DNA of 64,000 nt from CAYSAQ01 sp964429235 (GTDB taxonomy: Bacteria; Margulisbacteria; Riflemargulisbacteria; GWF2-35-9; DYQY01). Position numbers and translations under genes: made by a program. Location of the stretch: the NCBI GenBank assembly GCA_964429235.1, contig CAYSAQ010000001.1, positions 62,001-126,000 on the forward strand, given 5' to 3'. Position 1 is the first letter of the stretch; each line of letters opens with the position of its first letter. The notes under the pieces were generated by a model. That model was not told where the DNA came from. It was given only the letters and a program-made list of their open reading frames with translations, and ran no database searches. This document shows positions 53,851 through 63,409 of this stretch, one piece after another.

Positions 53851-54835
53851 TCTTAGTTACTTCAACTCCATCTTTAGCTTTTTCTATAAAGATAGCTTCA
53901 ATTTCTTTCAAACTATTAACCAAATTCAAACCTTTTTCTAATCCCATGCCTATTAACCCAGTAGCCAATGCATCAGCAAAAACAGTACTATCTGCAATCA
54001 CCGTAACGCTTAGCAAAGAATTCTCAACAGGATATCCATTATGGGGATCTATAATATGCTGATATTTCTTGCCGCCAAACTCTCGAAAATTCAAATAACT
54101 ACCACTAGTTGCAACACCTTTATTTTTTATCCTTATGGTCATCAAACTAGCATTACTAGGAATAGCAGGATTAGCTATTTGCACGTCCCATCCATTCCTA
54201 AAGTACTCATCACCATTCACAAACAATTCTCCGCCAATCTCAACCAGATAGTCTTTTTTTTCTGAATTCATTAATATTTCAGAAATAATATCTACAGCAT
54301 AGCCTTTTGCAATTGAAGCAAAATCAACAGTTACTAACTTCTTCTTACTTATTATGTTTCCTGAAATAATAATACTTTCATACCCTATATTGATTAACTC
54401 ATTATCAATTTCTTGTTTAGAGGGATATGTATTTCTAAAATCTCGACCAAAACCCCAAAGTCTCACTAATGGATCTATTGTAGGATCAAAGTATCCATTG
54501 GTTAACTTATGTACTTTTGCTGATATTGATAATACCTCTGACATTTTCTTGCTCACGCTAACTATCTCATTAGCACCCGACTTATTTAATTTACTAAGCT
54601 CGCTATCATGGTTGAATGTTGAGAATGTTTTATTTAAAGATTCTAGACTTTCACTAACCTGTTGTTTCAATTCCCTCAATTCTTCTGGATCAATAAACCT
54701 ATCATAGATAACAACTTTATATGTAGTACCCATTGTATAGCCACTAAAGTGATAGACTTTTCGTTGATAATTCAGGAACAATATAATTGCAGCAATAGCA
54801 ACAATTACTAATAAACTAAGAAGCTTTTTTTTCAC
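53837..54835 (-). CDS. apbE: FAD:protein FMN transferase
   Basis: 332 residues. A hydrophobic anchor (about 4-22) without a clear lipobox. Family motifs are YTMGTTYKV, DPTIDPLVRLWGFG, VDFASIAKGYAVD, and the Mg/FAD site IADSTVFADALATGLIGMG. It attaches FMN to Thr in exported flavoproteins such as RnfG or NqrC. No such target is in the window. Overlaps the glycosyltransferase gene by 20 nt. Confidence 0.93.
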   Translation of the reverse strand: MKKKLLSLLVIVAIAAIILFLNYQRKVYHFSGYTMGTTYKVVIYDRFIDPEELRELKQQVSESLESLNKTFSTFNHDSELSKLNKSGANEIVSVSKKMSEVLSISAKVHKLTNGYFDPTIDPLVRLWGFGRDFRNTYPSKQEIDNELINIGYESIIISGNIISKKKLVTVDFASIAKGYAVDIISEILMNSEKKDYLVEIGGELFVNGDEYFRNGWDVQIANPAIPSNASLMTIRIKNKGVATSGSYLNFREFGGKKYQHIIDPHNGYPVENSLLSVTVIADSTVFADALATGLIGMGLEKGLNLVNSLKEIEAIFIEKAKDGVEVTKSEGL

Positions 54836-55718
54836 TTAAAAATCCTTTTTGAAAGAAATACTCTCTTAATAAGATTTTTTTCCACTTTGACAGACACATG
54901 CCTTCAGCTAACACTCCTAGCCAGCTCTTAACGGTTTTAGGCATTCTAGAAAGGACTATATAGATAATCCTATTAGCGATATTAATCCCCAAGAAAGTTT
55001 TAAGTTCAGGAAACTTTTCTAACATTATATGAACTGATTTGCCCATACTTTCACGTCGAAAAACTTCTTGAACATCAGTCCATACATGAAAATGATAATT
55101 TATAGCTTTATCACAATAAAGAAGAATCTTCTTATTCTTCTTTAATAATTTATAGCCAAATGCAACATCTTCCCATCCATAATTCTGAAAACTTTCATCA
55201 AAACCACCAAACTCTTCAAAAAACTTTTTTGGAAAAGATAAATTACCAGTTAAACAGTAATAAAACCCCAATTTCTGAGCATGCTTAACCTTATGTGTAA
55301 TATATGGTCTACGAATATAGTCAGTAACTGGCTCTTTTTCAGCAGTTAAGACCATAGTCTTGCCCTCAATCAAAACTGAGAAGTTGTTTTCTTCTTGTAA
55401 TAAATAATGCTCCGCCAACATATCTTTATCGGCAATCATATCAGCATCAGTAATAAGAACTAAATTAGACTGTGTTTCCTGTACACCTCTGTTTCTAGCA
55501 GATGCCTTGCCTTCATTTTTCTGCCTTATATAGCGTAATGAGTATGAATAATTAGAATCAGCCATCCATTGTGCTGTTCCATCATCACTCTCACTATCAA
55601 CTACTATTACTTCAAACTCACTGTGGTTAAAAGTTTGTTTCTCAAAAGATGCTAAAACTAATTTTAGCTTATCAATTAGATTGTAGGTTCCCATAACAAC
55701 ACTTATCTTTTTAGTCAT
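54816..55718 (-). CDS. family 2 glycosyltransferase with C-terminal GT7-like motif
   Basis: 300 residues. SVVMGTYNLIDKL at the N terminus, VVDSESDDGT, the metal DAD in ITDADMIAD, and GGFDESFQNYGWEDVAFGY, the ED motif typical of galactosyl/chondroitin-type GT2 proteins. It is cytoplasmic or peripheral. It probably adds a sugar to the surface polymer made by the WecG and CsaB neighbours. Confidence 0.85.
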   Translation of the reverse strand: MTKKISVVMGTYNLIDKLKLVLASFEKQTFNHSEFEVIVVDSESDDGTAQWMADSNYSYSLRYIRQKNEGKASARNRGVQETQSNLVLITDADMIADKDMLAEHYLLQEENNFSVLIEGKTMVLTAEKEPVTDYIRRPYITHKVKHAQKLGFYYCLTGNLSFPKKFFEEFGGFDESFQNYGWEDVAFGYKLLKKNKKILLYCDKAINYHFHVWTDVQEVFRRESMGKSVHIMLEKFPELKTFLGINIANRIIYIVLSRMPKTVKSWLGVLAEGMCLSKWKKILLREYFFQKGFLSEKKAS

Positions 55719-55725
55719 ATACTTA

Positions 55726-55754
55726 TTGTCATAGAAAGTTCCAATATTTGCAAT
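55726..55754 (+). promoter_or_regulatory. candidate promoter of the STAS gene
   Basis: TTGTCA (55726-55731), 17 nt, TGCAAT (55749-55754). The predicted start is near 55761. Confidence 0.4.
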
Positions 55755-55820
55755 TAGCGTTTTAATATGTTATTAATTAAACTGTATGGTGGGGACCATT
55801 CAGAGGGGACGTTGCAATTC

Positions 55821-56156
55821 ATGAGATCTATAAATGTGTCGTATATTGATGAAGCTTGCTATATAGTGATAGAAGGCGATATTGAATTCAATGATTCGGG
55901 AAGAGTGCTAGAAACCATTAATGGCGTCATGTCAAAACATCATCCTAAAATAGTAATAGACCTCGGAAACTGCAAATATATAGACAGCTTGGGATTGAGC
56001 ACTATTAACCAAGCGTACAATATAGCAAAAAAGAATGAAAAACAGTTAGTATTATGCAATATAGATAAAGACTGTGAAGATATTCTGTTTATGACTACAC
56101 TCTGGAATAGAGTTCCTATATTTAAAGACTTGGACTCTTGTCTAAAAAGTAATTAA
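55821..56156 (+). CDS. STAS-domain anti-sigma factor antagonist-like protein
   Basis: A single STAS domain (SpoIIAA/RsbV type, about 111 residues from this start). The phospho-acceptor serine is in IDSLGLSTINQA. The domain begins INVSYIDEACYIVIEGDIEF. In partner switching the unphosphorylated form binds an anti-sigma kinase. No RsbW-type kinase is nearby. Start choice: ATG 55821 follows AGAGGGG, though the spacing (12 nt) is long; the frame opens at ATG 55767, and TTG 55812 is also possible. It shares TTAA with acpS at the 3' end. Confidence 0.8.
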   Translation: MRSINVSYIDEACYIVIEGDIEFNDSGRVLETINGVMSKHHPKIVIDLGNCKYIDSLGLSTINQAYNIAKKNEKQLVLCNIDKDCEDILFMTTLWNRVPIFKDLDSCLKSN

Positions 56157-56527
56157 TAACAAACGACTGAAGCTACAGCTACTCCACCATCATGTGAAAT
56201 AGAAATATCAAAAGATAATTTTTTTTCTTCGACAATGTCTTTTGTTCTACCAGAGAAAATAAAGTAGGGTCTTCCATCCTCCTCATGATGAACAGTTACT
56301 TCTTTCATTATTAAATCTTTCACATCTGGAACTGATTTAAAAAAGGCTTCTTTAGCAGCAAATCTTGCAGCCATTCTATTCATTTGCAAGTCTTCATTAT
56401 CTGACTTGAATATATATTCTAATTCTTTATCAGAAAAAACACGCTTTTTAAAATGTGTATCCGTAAGGATTTTCTTGAATCTTTCGACAGACACTACATC
56501 TATGCCAGTTGTATATTTACCTCTCAT
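56153..56527 (-). CDS. acpS: holo-[acyl carrier protein] synthase
   Basis: 124 residues. It transfers phosphopantetheine from CoA to ACP. The GIDVVSVERFKKI and RFAAKEAFFKS motifs are present. It could also activate the carrier in the acyl ligase fusion at 3453. Overlaps the WecG-type gene by 11 nt. Confidence 0.94.
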   Translation of the reverse strand: MRGKYTTGIDVVSVERFKKILTDTHFKKRVFSDKELEYIFKSDNEDLQMNRMAARFAAKEAFFKSVPDVKDLIMKEVTVHHEEDGRPYFIFSGRTKDIVEEKKLSFDISISHDGGVAVASVVCY

Positions 56528-57245
56528 GCCTTATCTCCGCTACATATAATTGAAATAATTCTATAGGGATTAACGACATTCTTGTTATTCTTGATGGTTC
56601 CTGTATTAGTCTAAATAACCACTCAAGACCCAACTTTTGCATCCACTTAGGTGCACGTTTTAACAATCCAGCAATAACGTCAAAACTTCCTCCGACAGTT
56701 ACCTTTATTGGAACCTCGATCTGATTTTTATATTGGTGCACAAAACTCTCTTGTTTAGGAAACCCAATGCCTACGAATAATATATCAGCACCACTGGCAT
56801 TTATTTGCTCAATTATTGCATTATCTTCAAAAGCATCAAAATAGCCATTTCTATAACCAACCACATCAAATGAAGGGAGCTTTTTTTCGGTCATTTTAAC
56901 AGCTTTTTCAACAGACTCTTGTTTAGCTCCTAGATAAAAAACCTTGTATTTTCTATCTGGATTGTTTCCTAGCTTATATATAGTATCGATTCCGGTTAAT
57001 CTGCTAGGAAAATCTCGCTTAAGTAGTTGCCCTAGTTTTACTAGTGTAATGCTATCTGGAAGTAAAATATCTGCCTCGCTCAATACTTTGGTCATATGTT
57101 CATCTTTATAAGATGCATACAATATTTCCGTTGTTGGAGTGATAATAAAACAATTTTTTTTGCTATCAATAAATGAGTTTATTTGGGTTACTAAACTATC
57201 ATAGCCTTGAACAAAAAAAGAAAATCCTAATAAGTTATTTTTCAT
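56517..57245 (-). CDS. WecG/TagA/CpsF family glycosyltransferase (GT26)
   Basis: 242 residues. Adds N-acetylmannosamine(-uronate) to lipid-linked GlcNAc in wall or surface polymers. Signatures are TPTTEILYASYKD, the ILLPDSI region with aspartate, GIGFPKQE and VTVGGSFDVIAGLLKRAPKW, ending GLEWLFRLIQEP. It fits as the second step after the WecA/TagO-type enzyme at 17142. Confidence 0.93.
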   Translation of the reverse strand: MKNNLLGFSFFVQGYDSLVTQINSFIDSKKNCFIITPTTEILYASYKDEHMTKVLSEADILLPDSITLVKLGQLLKRDFPSRLTGIDTIYKLGNNPDRKYKVFYLGAKQESVEKAVKMTEKKLPSFDVVGYRNGYFDAFEDNAIIEQINASGADILFVGIGFPKQESFVHQYKNQIEVPIKVTVGGSFDVIAGLLKRAPKWMQKLGLEWLFRLIQEPSRITRMSLIPIELFQLYVAEIRHER

Positions 57246-57338
57246 ATTATTACTGCTTTAAGAAGCTTTCTTAAGGTTACTAGAATTAGTATTTTTTGTC
57301 CATATAAATATGAGTTAAAAAACTCAGAAGAACAACTC

Positions 57339-58361
57339 TTACTTAATATAATGTATTAATAAATTATTAATAAACTCAGGCATTGATGCTTTTTCTAACT
57401 CTTCCATCCAATAAGAAATAACATTTTTTCTAGCCTCTCTGTCTTTATATACATTAGATATTTTCTTAACCATATCCTTTGTTCCTATACTAATAATTTC
57501 CTGTTTTACCATTTCAGCAAATCCAACACCTTTATCATTATTACCTAAATAAATAAATGGTGTTCTGCCTGCTGCACTAAAAACCAGACTATGATACCTT
57601 TGTCCTATAAGCATATCCATTTGCTTTATAGCTCCCATAACCACACTTGGCTCTTTATCTTCTAAAATATCAATATCTATTTTTTTCTTTAATTGGTTGT
57701 AAACAGTTCTATCTCCAGGGTTAAAAGGGATAAATATAAAATCAATATTATTCTGGGATTGGAATGATTTCAAATTCTTTATTATTTTGGGAAGACCCTC
57801 AGCACTCATCAAATTTACTCCGACGTAACCCTTATAATTATTGTCTTTTTGATAAGGTTGTAAAAACAAAGCTGTATCAATCACAAAACCTATCTCTTTT
57901 GATATTTTTAAGTCCTTTTTTAAATACATAATACTTTGTACATCTCTAACACTTACTCTATTGGCCATTTTTATTGATTTTTTTAATAAAACTCGACTTA
58001 TCCTTCTTTTCAATCGATCAAAACCTTGGGAGTAAAAAATTAGTTTCTTTTTATACAAACGGCATAATTTTGCCACCCCATAATAGTAAAACATATTTAA
58101 AAGGCTAGTCTCATCTTGAAATAAACTACCTCCAGTAAAGATAATAATGTCGCAATAGTTAATTCCGGCTACTAGATGAGAAATTTGCTTCCTTGAAAAT
58201 GTAATAACATTATACTTTTCTCTTGTTTTCTCTGGAGTATCTGTAAAAACAACTATCTGGATTGGCTCGTGGTATTTCTTTAGCTGACCAATCATTGCTT
58301 GGAGAATTGCCTCGTCTCCAAAATTATTATTTCCAAAAAAACCAACTAAGCCTATACGCAT
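57339..58361 (-). CDS. csaB: polysaccharide pyruvyl transferase, CsaB-like
   Basis: 340 residues. It adds a pyruvate ketal to a wall polysaccharide. GLVGFFGNNNFGDEAILQAM at the N terminus, IIFTGGSLFQDETS, VSVRDVQSIMYL, and the C-terminal IGQRYHSLVFSAAGRTPF are typical. In Gram-positives and some diderms, this pyruvylation creates the binding site for SLH domains. The stop of the flavoprotein gene overlaps its start by one base. Confidence 0.9.
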   Translation of the reverse strand: MRIGLVGFFGNNNFGDEAILQAMIGQLKKYHEPIQIVVFTDTPEKTREKYNVITFSRKQISHLVAGINYCDIIIFTGGSLFQDETSLLNMFYYYGVAKLCRLYKKKLIFYSQGFDRLKRRISRVLLKKSIKMANRVSVRDVQSIMYLKKDLKISKEIGFVIDTALFLQPYQKDNNYKGYVGVNLMSAEGLPKIIKNLKSFQSQNNIDFIFIPFNPGDRTVYNQLKKKIDIDILEDKEPSVVMGAIKQMDMLIGQRYHSLVFSAAGRTPFIYLGNNDKGVGFAEMVKQEIISIGTKDMVKKISNVYKDREARKNVISYWMEELEKASMPEFINNLLIHYIK

Positions 58362-59290
58362 CAGTATTGAAATAAATACCTTTCAATAGAAGAAGCAACA
58401 ATATTACCATCATTCATAGAGGAAATAGCCATACTATTTGATCCTGTTCGACAAGATCCGACTGCATATATACCTGGAACATATGTCTCCATTTCAGAAT
58501 TAACCTCGATATAAGAATCAGAAAAAAAAGCTTTATCATATAGGAATTTTGCACATGCAATTGGCGTACTGCAATCAAAAACACACTCTACATCAATCGT
58601 TGACGAATCTTCCAATAAAACCTTCTCAATAACCTTCTCGCCAACTAAACTAAAAAACTTTTTTGTATGAATTGTTGTGTTTTCTAAGGAATTAACCCTG
58701 TCTGACATAAAGGCACCTACTTTTGCAACATTCTCTTCCAGTATCAAATGTACTTCTTTAACTAATGGACTAAAATACTCAGCTATTCTAAAGGCATGAA
58801 TATTATTACCCAACACAGCTAATCGTTTGCCCATATAATAAACTACATCCATCATAGGATCATTAGAAAGCTCTAGAACATCATTTGAACTGCTTCTTTT
58901 TTTAAAACAAACTCCTGTCGCAACAACAATAGTTTTTGCAAAGACAATTCCATCAACTGTATGAATCTTTTTTACCTTTTCACCTAACTCGAATGAAGAA
59001 ACAACCTTAGAATATTTGCAATGTATTTTTAAATCTCTAAACTTTTTTTCTATTCTCTCTTTAGAAAGAAGATCACTTCCAACAAGGACACCTTGCTCTT
59101 TGAACTCTGAAATAATATTTAAAATATTCATCACACTGGTTTCCTCAATAAGAACTACTGACAAGTCTCTGCTTTTCAGCTCTGCTGCTGCACTTATACC
59201 GGCTGGCCCAGCGCCTATTACAAGAACATCATATACAAATGGAAATTCATCTTGAAGCTTCTGGATGTCTAAATCTTCAAGTGTCTGCAT
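58361..59290 (-). CDS. thioredoxin-reductase-like FAD/NAD(P) oxidoreductase without redox cysteines
   Basis: 309 residues. FAD-binding VLVIGAGPAGISAAAEL at the N terminus, TIVVATG, a second Rossmann region around KRLAVLGNNIHAFRIAEYF in place of the usual GGGNSA, and the C-terminal GIYAVGSCRTGSNSMAIS. The CxxC of thioredoxin reductase is missing. It could be a ferredoxin:NADP reductase-like enzyme or a flavin reductase. It sits between the CsaB and lptA genes with no obvious link. Confidence 0.75.
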   Translation of the reverse strand: MQTLEDLDIQKLQDEFPFVYDVLVIGAGPAGISAAAELKSRDLSVVLIEETSVMNILNIISEFKEQGVLVGSDLLSKERIEKKFRDLKIHCKYSKVVSSFELGEKVKKIHTVDGIVFAKTIVVATGVCFKKRSSSNDVLELSNDPMMDVVYYMGKRLAVLGNNIHAFRIAEYFSPLVKEVHLILEENVAKVGAFMSDRVNSLENTTIHTKKFFSLVGEKVIEKVLLEDSSTIDVECVFDCSTPIACAKFLYDKAFFSDSYIEVNSEMETYVPGIYAVGSCRTGSNSMAISSMNDGNIVASSIERYLFQY

Positions 59291-59294
59291 AGTA

Positions 59295-59801
59295 CTATTC
59301 GTTACTTATCCTAAATCTAGTCTGGTTATCTGAATAAATCTTGTTCTGAATCAAATCAATATACACATCTTTACTCTCTAACACATTATTACTCTGATTG
59401 ATTGTTGTAGCTCCATAAAACTGCATTTTCCCATCATTTAAATAGTAGATTAGCTTATCTCCATGAATATCATAATCTTGGTACGCAGAGCTAACTTTAT
59501 CTGTTGCTGTTATAATACCCTTATCCCTGTCGTAAATCATTGTCTGACAATAAACACTAACAGATTCATACTTTGTTTCAATATTTCCAAATAAATATAT
59601 TTTTTGCTTTGACTCGTTATATGTTGCCATATCTGCATTGATAACTAAATCTCCTTGAGTTATTACAATATCATTTTTAACCTCAAAATAATTTGTAGAA
59701 AGATTTACTTCAAAACTCTCTGCCTGTATATCCAGATTTGGTTTTGTTGTAGCAATAACAAATGAGAAACATACTATAATTAATATTAATAATTTATTCA
59801 T
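59295..59801 (-). CDS. lptA: LptA/OstA-like periplasmic lipopolysaccharide bridge protein
   Basis: 168 residues. A signal peptide (about 1-18) and an OstA beta-jellyroll (LDIQAESFEVNLSTNYFEV, VKNDIVITQGDLVINADMATYN). It should bridge LPS or another lipid from LptC to the outer membrane. It overlaps lptC by 4 nt. lptB is not in the window. Confidence 0.85.
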   Translation of the reverse strand: MNKLLILIIVCFSFVIATTKPNLDIQAESFEVNLSTNYFEVKNDIVITQGDLVINADMATYNESKQKIYLFGNIETKYESVSVYCQTMIYDRDKGIITATDKVSSAYQDYDIHGDKLIYYLNDGKMQFYGATTINQSNNVLESKDVYIDLIQNKIYSDNQTRFRISNE

Positions 59802-60208
59802 TTTAATTGAAACTTTCCTCCGTTATATGCCTTAAGTAATAATCTTTTCATATCATATTCTAATTCATTCCCAGTGTAAATGTGCTCTCCATAACTAAAA
59901 TACACATTTGTACTAGCATGTAAAAAATTAATATTAGGATAATAGGTCATAATACTAGCAGAAATAATAGCCCCCTCTTTCATTAGAATTGTAGAATTTT
60001 GCATTACAAATTCCTTGTCATATATTTCTATTGTCTCTGCTTCTACTTCAAACTCGAGTTCGCCTTGCACAAAATGCTCAATACTTGCTCCCATAAGCAC
60101 AAAATTAGGCTCATTTTTTTTCTGTTTGTTATTAGAGAAATCAACTCTTAAAAAGAGCACATATAATAAAGCTATAAAGCCAAGAAAAAAAATATATCTA
60201 TTTTTCAT
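59798..60208 (-). CDS. lptC: LptC-like inner-membrane LPS transport protein
   Basis: 136 residues. One N-terminal membrane segment (about 5-22) followed by an LptC beta domain (VLMGASIEHFVQGELEFEVEAE, and the ISASIMTYYPN strand). It links the ABC transporter to LptA. It overlaps the TPR-like gene by 11 nt. Confidence 0.78.
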   Translation of the reverse strand: MKNRYIFFLGFIALLYVLFLRVDFSNNKQKKNEPNFVLMGASIEHFVQGELEFEVEAETIEIYDKEFVMQNSTILMKEGAIISASIMTYYPNINFLHASTNVYFSYGEHIYTGNELEYDMKRLLLKAYNGGKFQLK

Positions 60209-60836
60209 TCTTAAGATTGTTAATATTATACTTATTAAACATACCGGAAGCTTGCATTGCTCCTATTTGAAAAAGCGTTCCAGTAACACCAAAAAAATCT
60301 CCAACCTTTTGCTGCCCATAGGCTTTTGCAAGAAATAGGCCCATGCCATCTGGCTCATTCCGTATCGCTTGATCGATTATTTTCAAAGCTGTCCTCCATT
60401 GTGATTGCTCTCCATAAATATATGCAATATAGCCAAGCGACCAACCTTTTACTGACTTTTCATTTGTTAATTCGAATACTTTATAAAAATAATCTCTTGC
60501 CTCATCTTTACGATTATTAAAATACAAGGCAAAAGCATAATAAAAATTACTTTTCCAGCTTAAAGGATCAGTACTAACAACTTGCGCTGTCTCTATTAAA
60601 ATATTCTTATGGAATTCTGGATCCATTTTATTTATTACATCTAGCTCATGAAAACCTTCTTGTAAGAAGCCGGTATATGCATACACCATTGCTAGATCAA
60701 ATTTTGCACGAACATCTGCAGTGTTTTCCTGTGAGATTCTATAAACTTCTTTCACTTCTTGCCATTGAATTTCCGTAATTCTTGAAAAAGAAACTGATAA
60801 TAATAATAAACATAATAAAAGTATTCTAAGCTTCAT
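60198..60836 (-). CDS. exported TPR-like protein, unknown
   Basis: 212 residues with a signal peptide (about 1-18). It is made of helical pairs consistent with four or five TPR units (DVRAKFDLAMVYAYTGFLQEG, FYYAFALYFNNRKDEARDYF, WSLGYIAYIYGEQSQWRTAL). It probably serves as a periplasmic scaffold for the Lpt or usher-like neighbours. Confidence 0.7.
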   Translation of the reverse strand: MKLRILLLCLLLLSVSFSRITEIQWQEVKEVYRISQENTADVRAKFDLAMVYAYTGFLQEGFHELDVINKMDPEFHKNILIETAQVVSTDPLSWKSNFYYAFALYFNNRKDEARDYFYKVFELTNEKSVKGWSLGYIAYIYGEQSQWRTALKIIDQAIRNEPDGMGLFLAKAYGQQKVGDFFGVTGTLFQIGAMQASGMFNKYNINNLKNEK

Positions 60837-60862
60837 CCCATGCCCCCTACAGCTATTGAAAA

Positions 60863-63409
60863 TTAATTATATTCTACTTTTTGGATATAAGATCGTTTGT
60901 CTTTAGTAAATATTTTAACTTTTATTTTTTCTGCCATTTTCTTAACAGTTATCCTAAACTTACTAGCACTTATATTCACTTTTTTGTCATTAATAAAAAG
61001 TGAAACAACCTGGTCATCTACGCTTCCTTCTACGGTAATATAATCATCATTTTCATTAATATCAGTTAGCAGTAAATGTCTGTCGATTGCTTCAATGTTT
61101 TTTCTTGGTTTAAAAACAAAGTCAGCTAGTCCACGTCCGTCCATCTTCATAACTCTTGGAGACTTTAAAGCAAAAGAAAATGGCGCACTGGAAATATCTA
61201 CTTTGAGTGTATATTCTGAATAATCATCAGAATTAAATGAATAGAGACCATCTTCATCTGTTTTCACTACATCTTTATTAACAACGATTCTTACTCCTGA
61301 AAGAGGTTTATCATTTGCCGCATCATATCTTCCATTATCATCAATATCCACATAAGCTCTGCCATGTATCTTGCCTGAAATAAGTATTCCAAAATTAGCT
61401 AAAACTCTACCTGAGCGATCTAACATCAATACCTTTGGATAATCATCAGTATGTAAAATACTCGTGTGCTTCTTATCTATATAAATAGTATGGTCTCCAA
61501 CTGGAACATTTCTAAGAGTATAAATACCCGACTTGTTTGTGATAGCTTCTTTTCCATCAGACAAAGAAACCCTCACATCTGGAACCCCTGTTTCACCCTC
61601 GTCATAAATACCGTTCATATTAGAATCTTTATAAACAATACCCGTAATAATTGAACTTCCAACACCTAGTCTTAAAATATAATCAAAATTCTGAGAATAC
61701 TCTATTCTTAGCTCATCAATAATAGAATCTACATGTAAATCATCATCCTCGTCATTAAGACGTCTATATGCTCTTATAGCAAATTTGCCATCAACATTTG
61801 GGTACCATAAGTACTGAAGCATAAAATAGTGAATTACTTTCCATTCTGCTGACTTATCTATATATCTACTCTGCAATTGATAAAAACCATCAAGTGTTTG
61901 GGCAGGTCCTATTTCAATAGGGTTCATTATTAAGAAATTATCAAATTCTGCTTCATTATAATCACCCGTAATCCGATTATACTCAACATCTCCCAATGAA
62001 GAACTGTAATCAAAATGTCGAGCTGTAGTTTCAAATTGATAAGAATAATCTTTCAGAAATGGCACTTTAAAACCAACCGAATGTTGGGTCTTTTTATAAT
62101 TTCTTGTAGTTATAGTCATATTTTCATAATTGTATGGACTAAATTTATACCATACTGATACAGGGTTGAAGTCTTTGTATACTTTGAACTGATAAGATTC
62201 ATTTTGATACTCATAATTGTCTTGTGAAATAACATATGAATTAGCACGATATTTAGAATAATCTAAACGGAAATCAGGCAATAACGCACTTTCTTTGGAA
62301 GCATAGTAATTAGTATTTATATAATCTCTCTGGTTAAAGAGTGATTGAGAGTTTATTAAATCTAAATACGTTTCACCATTATACGCAACATCCCATAATG
62401 GACTCTTACTATAATACGCATTATATTTCAGGCCTTTGTACCCTGTGTAATTCTCTATTCCAACAGGCATTGAAAAGCCTTCGTCAATATGTAAATATCT
62501 CAATGAACCATTCAATCCGCCAAACGAACTATATGACGCTTTAAAATCTCTGCCTATTTTACTCGCAACATCTGTGCCGAGTTCTCCGAATAATTTATAT
62601 TCACCAAAGCCCCAATCATATAAAAGACTGTAAGATTTATTGCTAAGATTCATACCTACTTGATTAAATCTATCTAAATCATACTGTAGCTTTGCATAAG
62701 CAAGATTGTTATAACCTCGAGTATCTTCTCTTTCTAAAGTACTTCCCCAAGAACCAAAATTATTTCTACCTAAAAAAGTGTATACTTGAAGGTCAGAGAA
62801 TCTATGTGACCAACTAAAGCCTTGCAATGGTTGTGAAGGCATAACGATTGTTGATTTCCCAAATAAATATTGATCACCAACCTCAAAAACACCAATCTCA
62901 CTATCTAATCTGGCGTTAAAATCATAAACACCATGGAAATCACTTTTATTTTTAATTCCAACTCTACCATAGAATCCACCCCAAGGAGTCAATCCTCGAG
63001 CATCCAACTTATAGTACATATAGCCATAATTCCAACGGTTCTCTACATAAGATGACTTTGAGTCTCCTCTTCCATAACCAGCTGTAAAATTGGAAACAAA
63101 TTTCTTGCCACTAAAATCCAAATGAGACTGTCTCATCTCTCTATTTAAAGGTTTTGGGTTCACTTGAACTATAAATGATTCTTTACCGCTTTCTTTTATA
63201 GCAATAAACTTTGACTTACCAGGGTTTAAACCAGTCACTAGAATTGACTCTTCCTCATTAATAGCAATTTCAATATTCTGTGGATTATCATATACAATAA
63301 CTTTTTCTAATCCTGGTATTGTTAAAACTCTAGACTCTTTATAATTAATCTCAACATATGCTGAAAAGACTGTTGAAAATAGTAAAGACGCTAGAAGTAA
63401 TCGTTTCAT
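60863..63409 (-). CDS. usher-like outer-membrane barrel with N-terminal pilus domain and SdrD-type repeats
   Basis: 848 residues with a signal peptide (about 1-16). Residues about 20-88 look like the N-terminal domain of pilus secretins (RVLTIPGLEKVIVYDNPQNIEI ... GKSKFIAI). A tyrosine-rich amphipathic strand region (about 100-610) should be a barrel. Two SdrD_B-like modules follow (GIVYKDSNMNGIYDEGETG near 615, GRAYVDIDDNGRYD near 692), then a C-terminal beta domain. It overlaps the PapD-like gene by 4 nt, so it may be a divergent chaperone/usher outer-membrane exporter. Unlike FimD, the SdrD-type modules are at its C terminus. Confidence 0.65.
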   Translation of the reverse strand: MKRLLLASLLFSTVFSAYVEINYKESRVLTIPGLEKVIVYDNPQNIEIAINEEESILVTGLNPGKSKFIAIKESGKESFIVQVNPKPLNREMRQSHLDFSGKKFVSNFTAGYGRGDSKSSYVENRWNYGYMYYKLDARGLTPWGGFYGRVGIKNKSDFHGVYDFNARLDSEIGVFEVGDQYLFGKSTIVMPSQPLQGFSWSHRFSDLQVYTFLGRNNFGSWGSTLEREDTRGYNNLAYAKLQYDLDRFNQVGMNLSNKSYSLLYDWGFGEYKLFGELGTDVASKIGRDFKASYSSFGGLNGSLRYLHIDEGFSMPVGIENYTGYKGLKYNAYYSKSPLWDVAYNGETYLDLINSQSLFNQRDYINTNYYASKESALLPDFRLDYSKYRANSYVISQDNYEYQNESYQFKVYKDFNPVSVWYKFSPYNYENMTITTRNYKKTQHSVGFKVPFLKDYSYQFETTARHFDYSSSLGDVEYNRITGDYNEAEFDNFLIMNPIEIGPAQTLDGFYQLQSRYIDKSAEWKVIHYFMLQYLWYPNVDGKFAIRAYRRLNDEDDDLHVDSIIDELRIEYSQNFDYILRLGVGSSIITGIVYKDSNMNGIYDEGETGVPDVRVSLSDGKEAITNKSGIYTLRNVPVGDHTIYIDKKHTSILHTDDYPKVLMLDRSGRVLANFGILISGKIHGRAYVDIDDNGRYDAANDKPLSGVRIVVNKDVVKTDEDGLYSFNSDDYSEYTLKVDISSAPFSFALKSPRVMKMDGRGLADFVFKPRKNIEAIDRHLLLTDINENDDYITVEGSVDDQVVSLFINDKKVNISASKFRITVKKMAEKIKVKIFTKDKRSYIQKVEYN

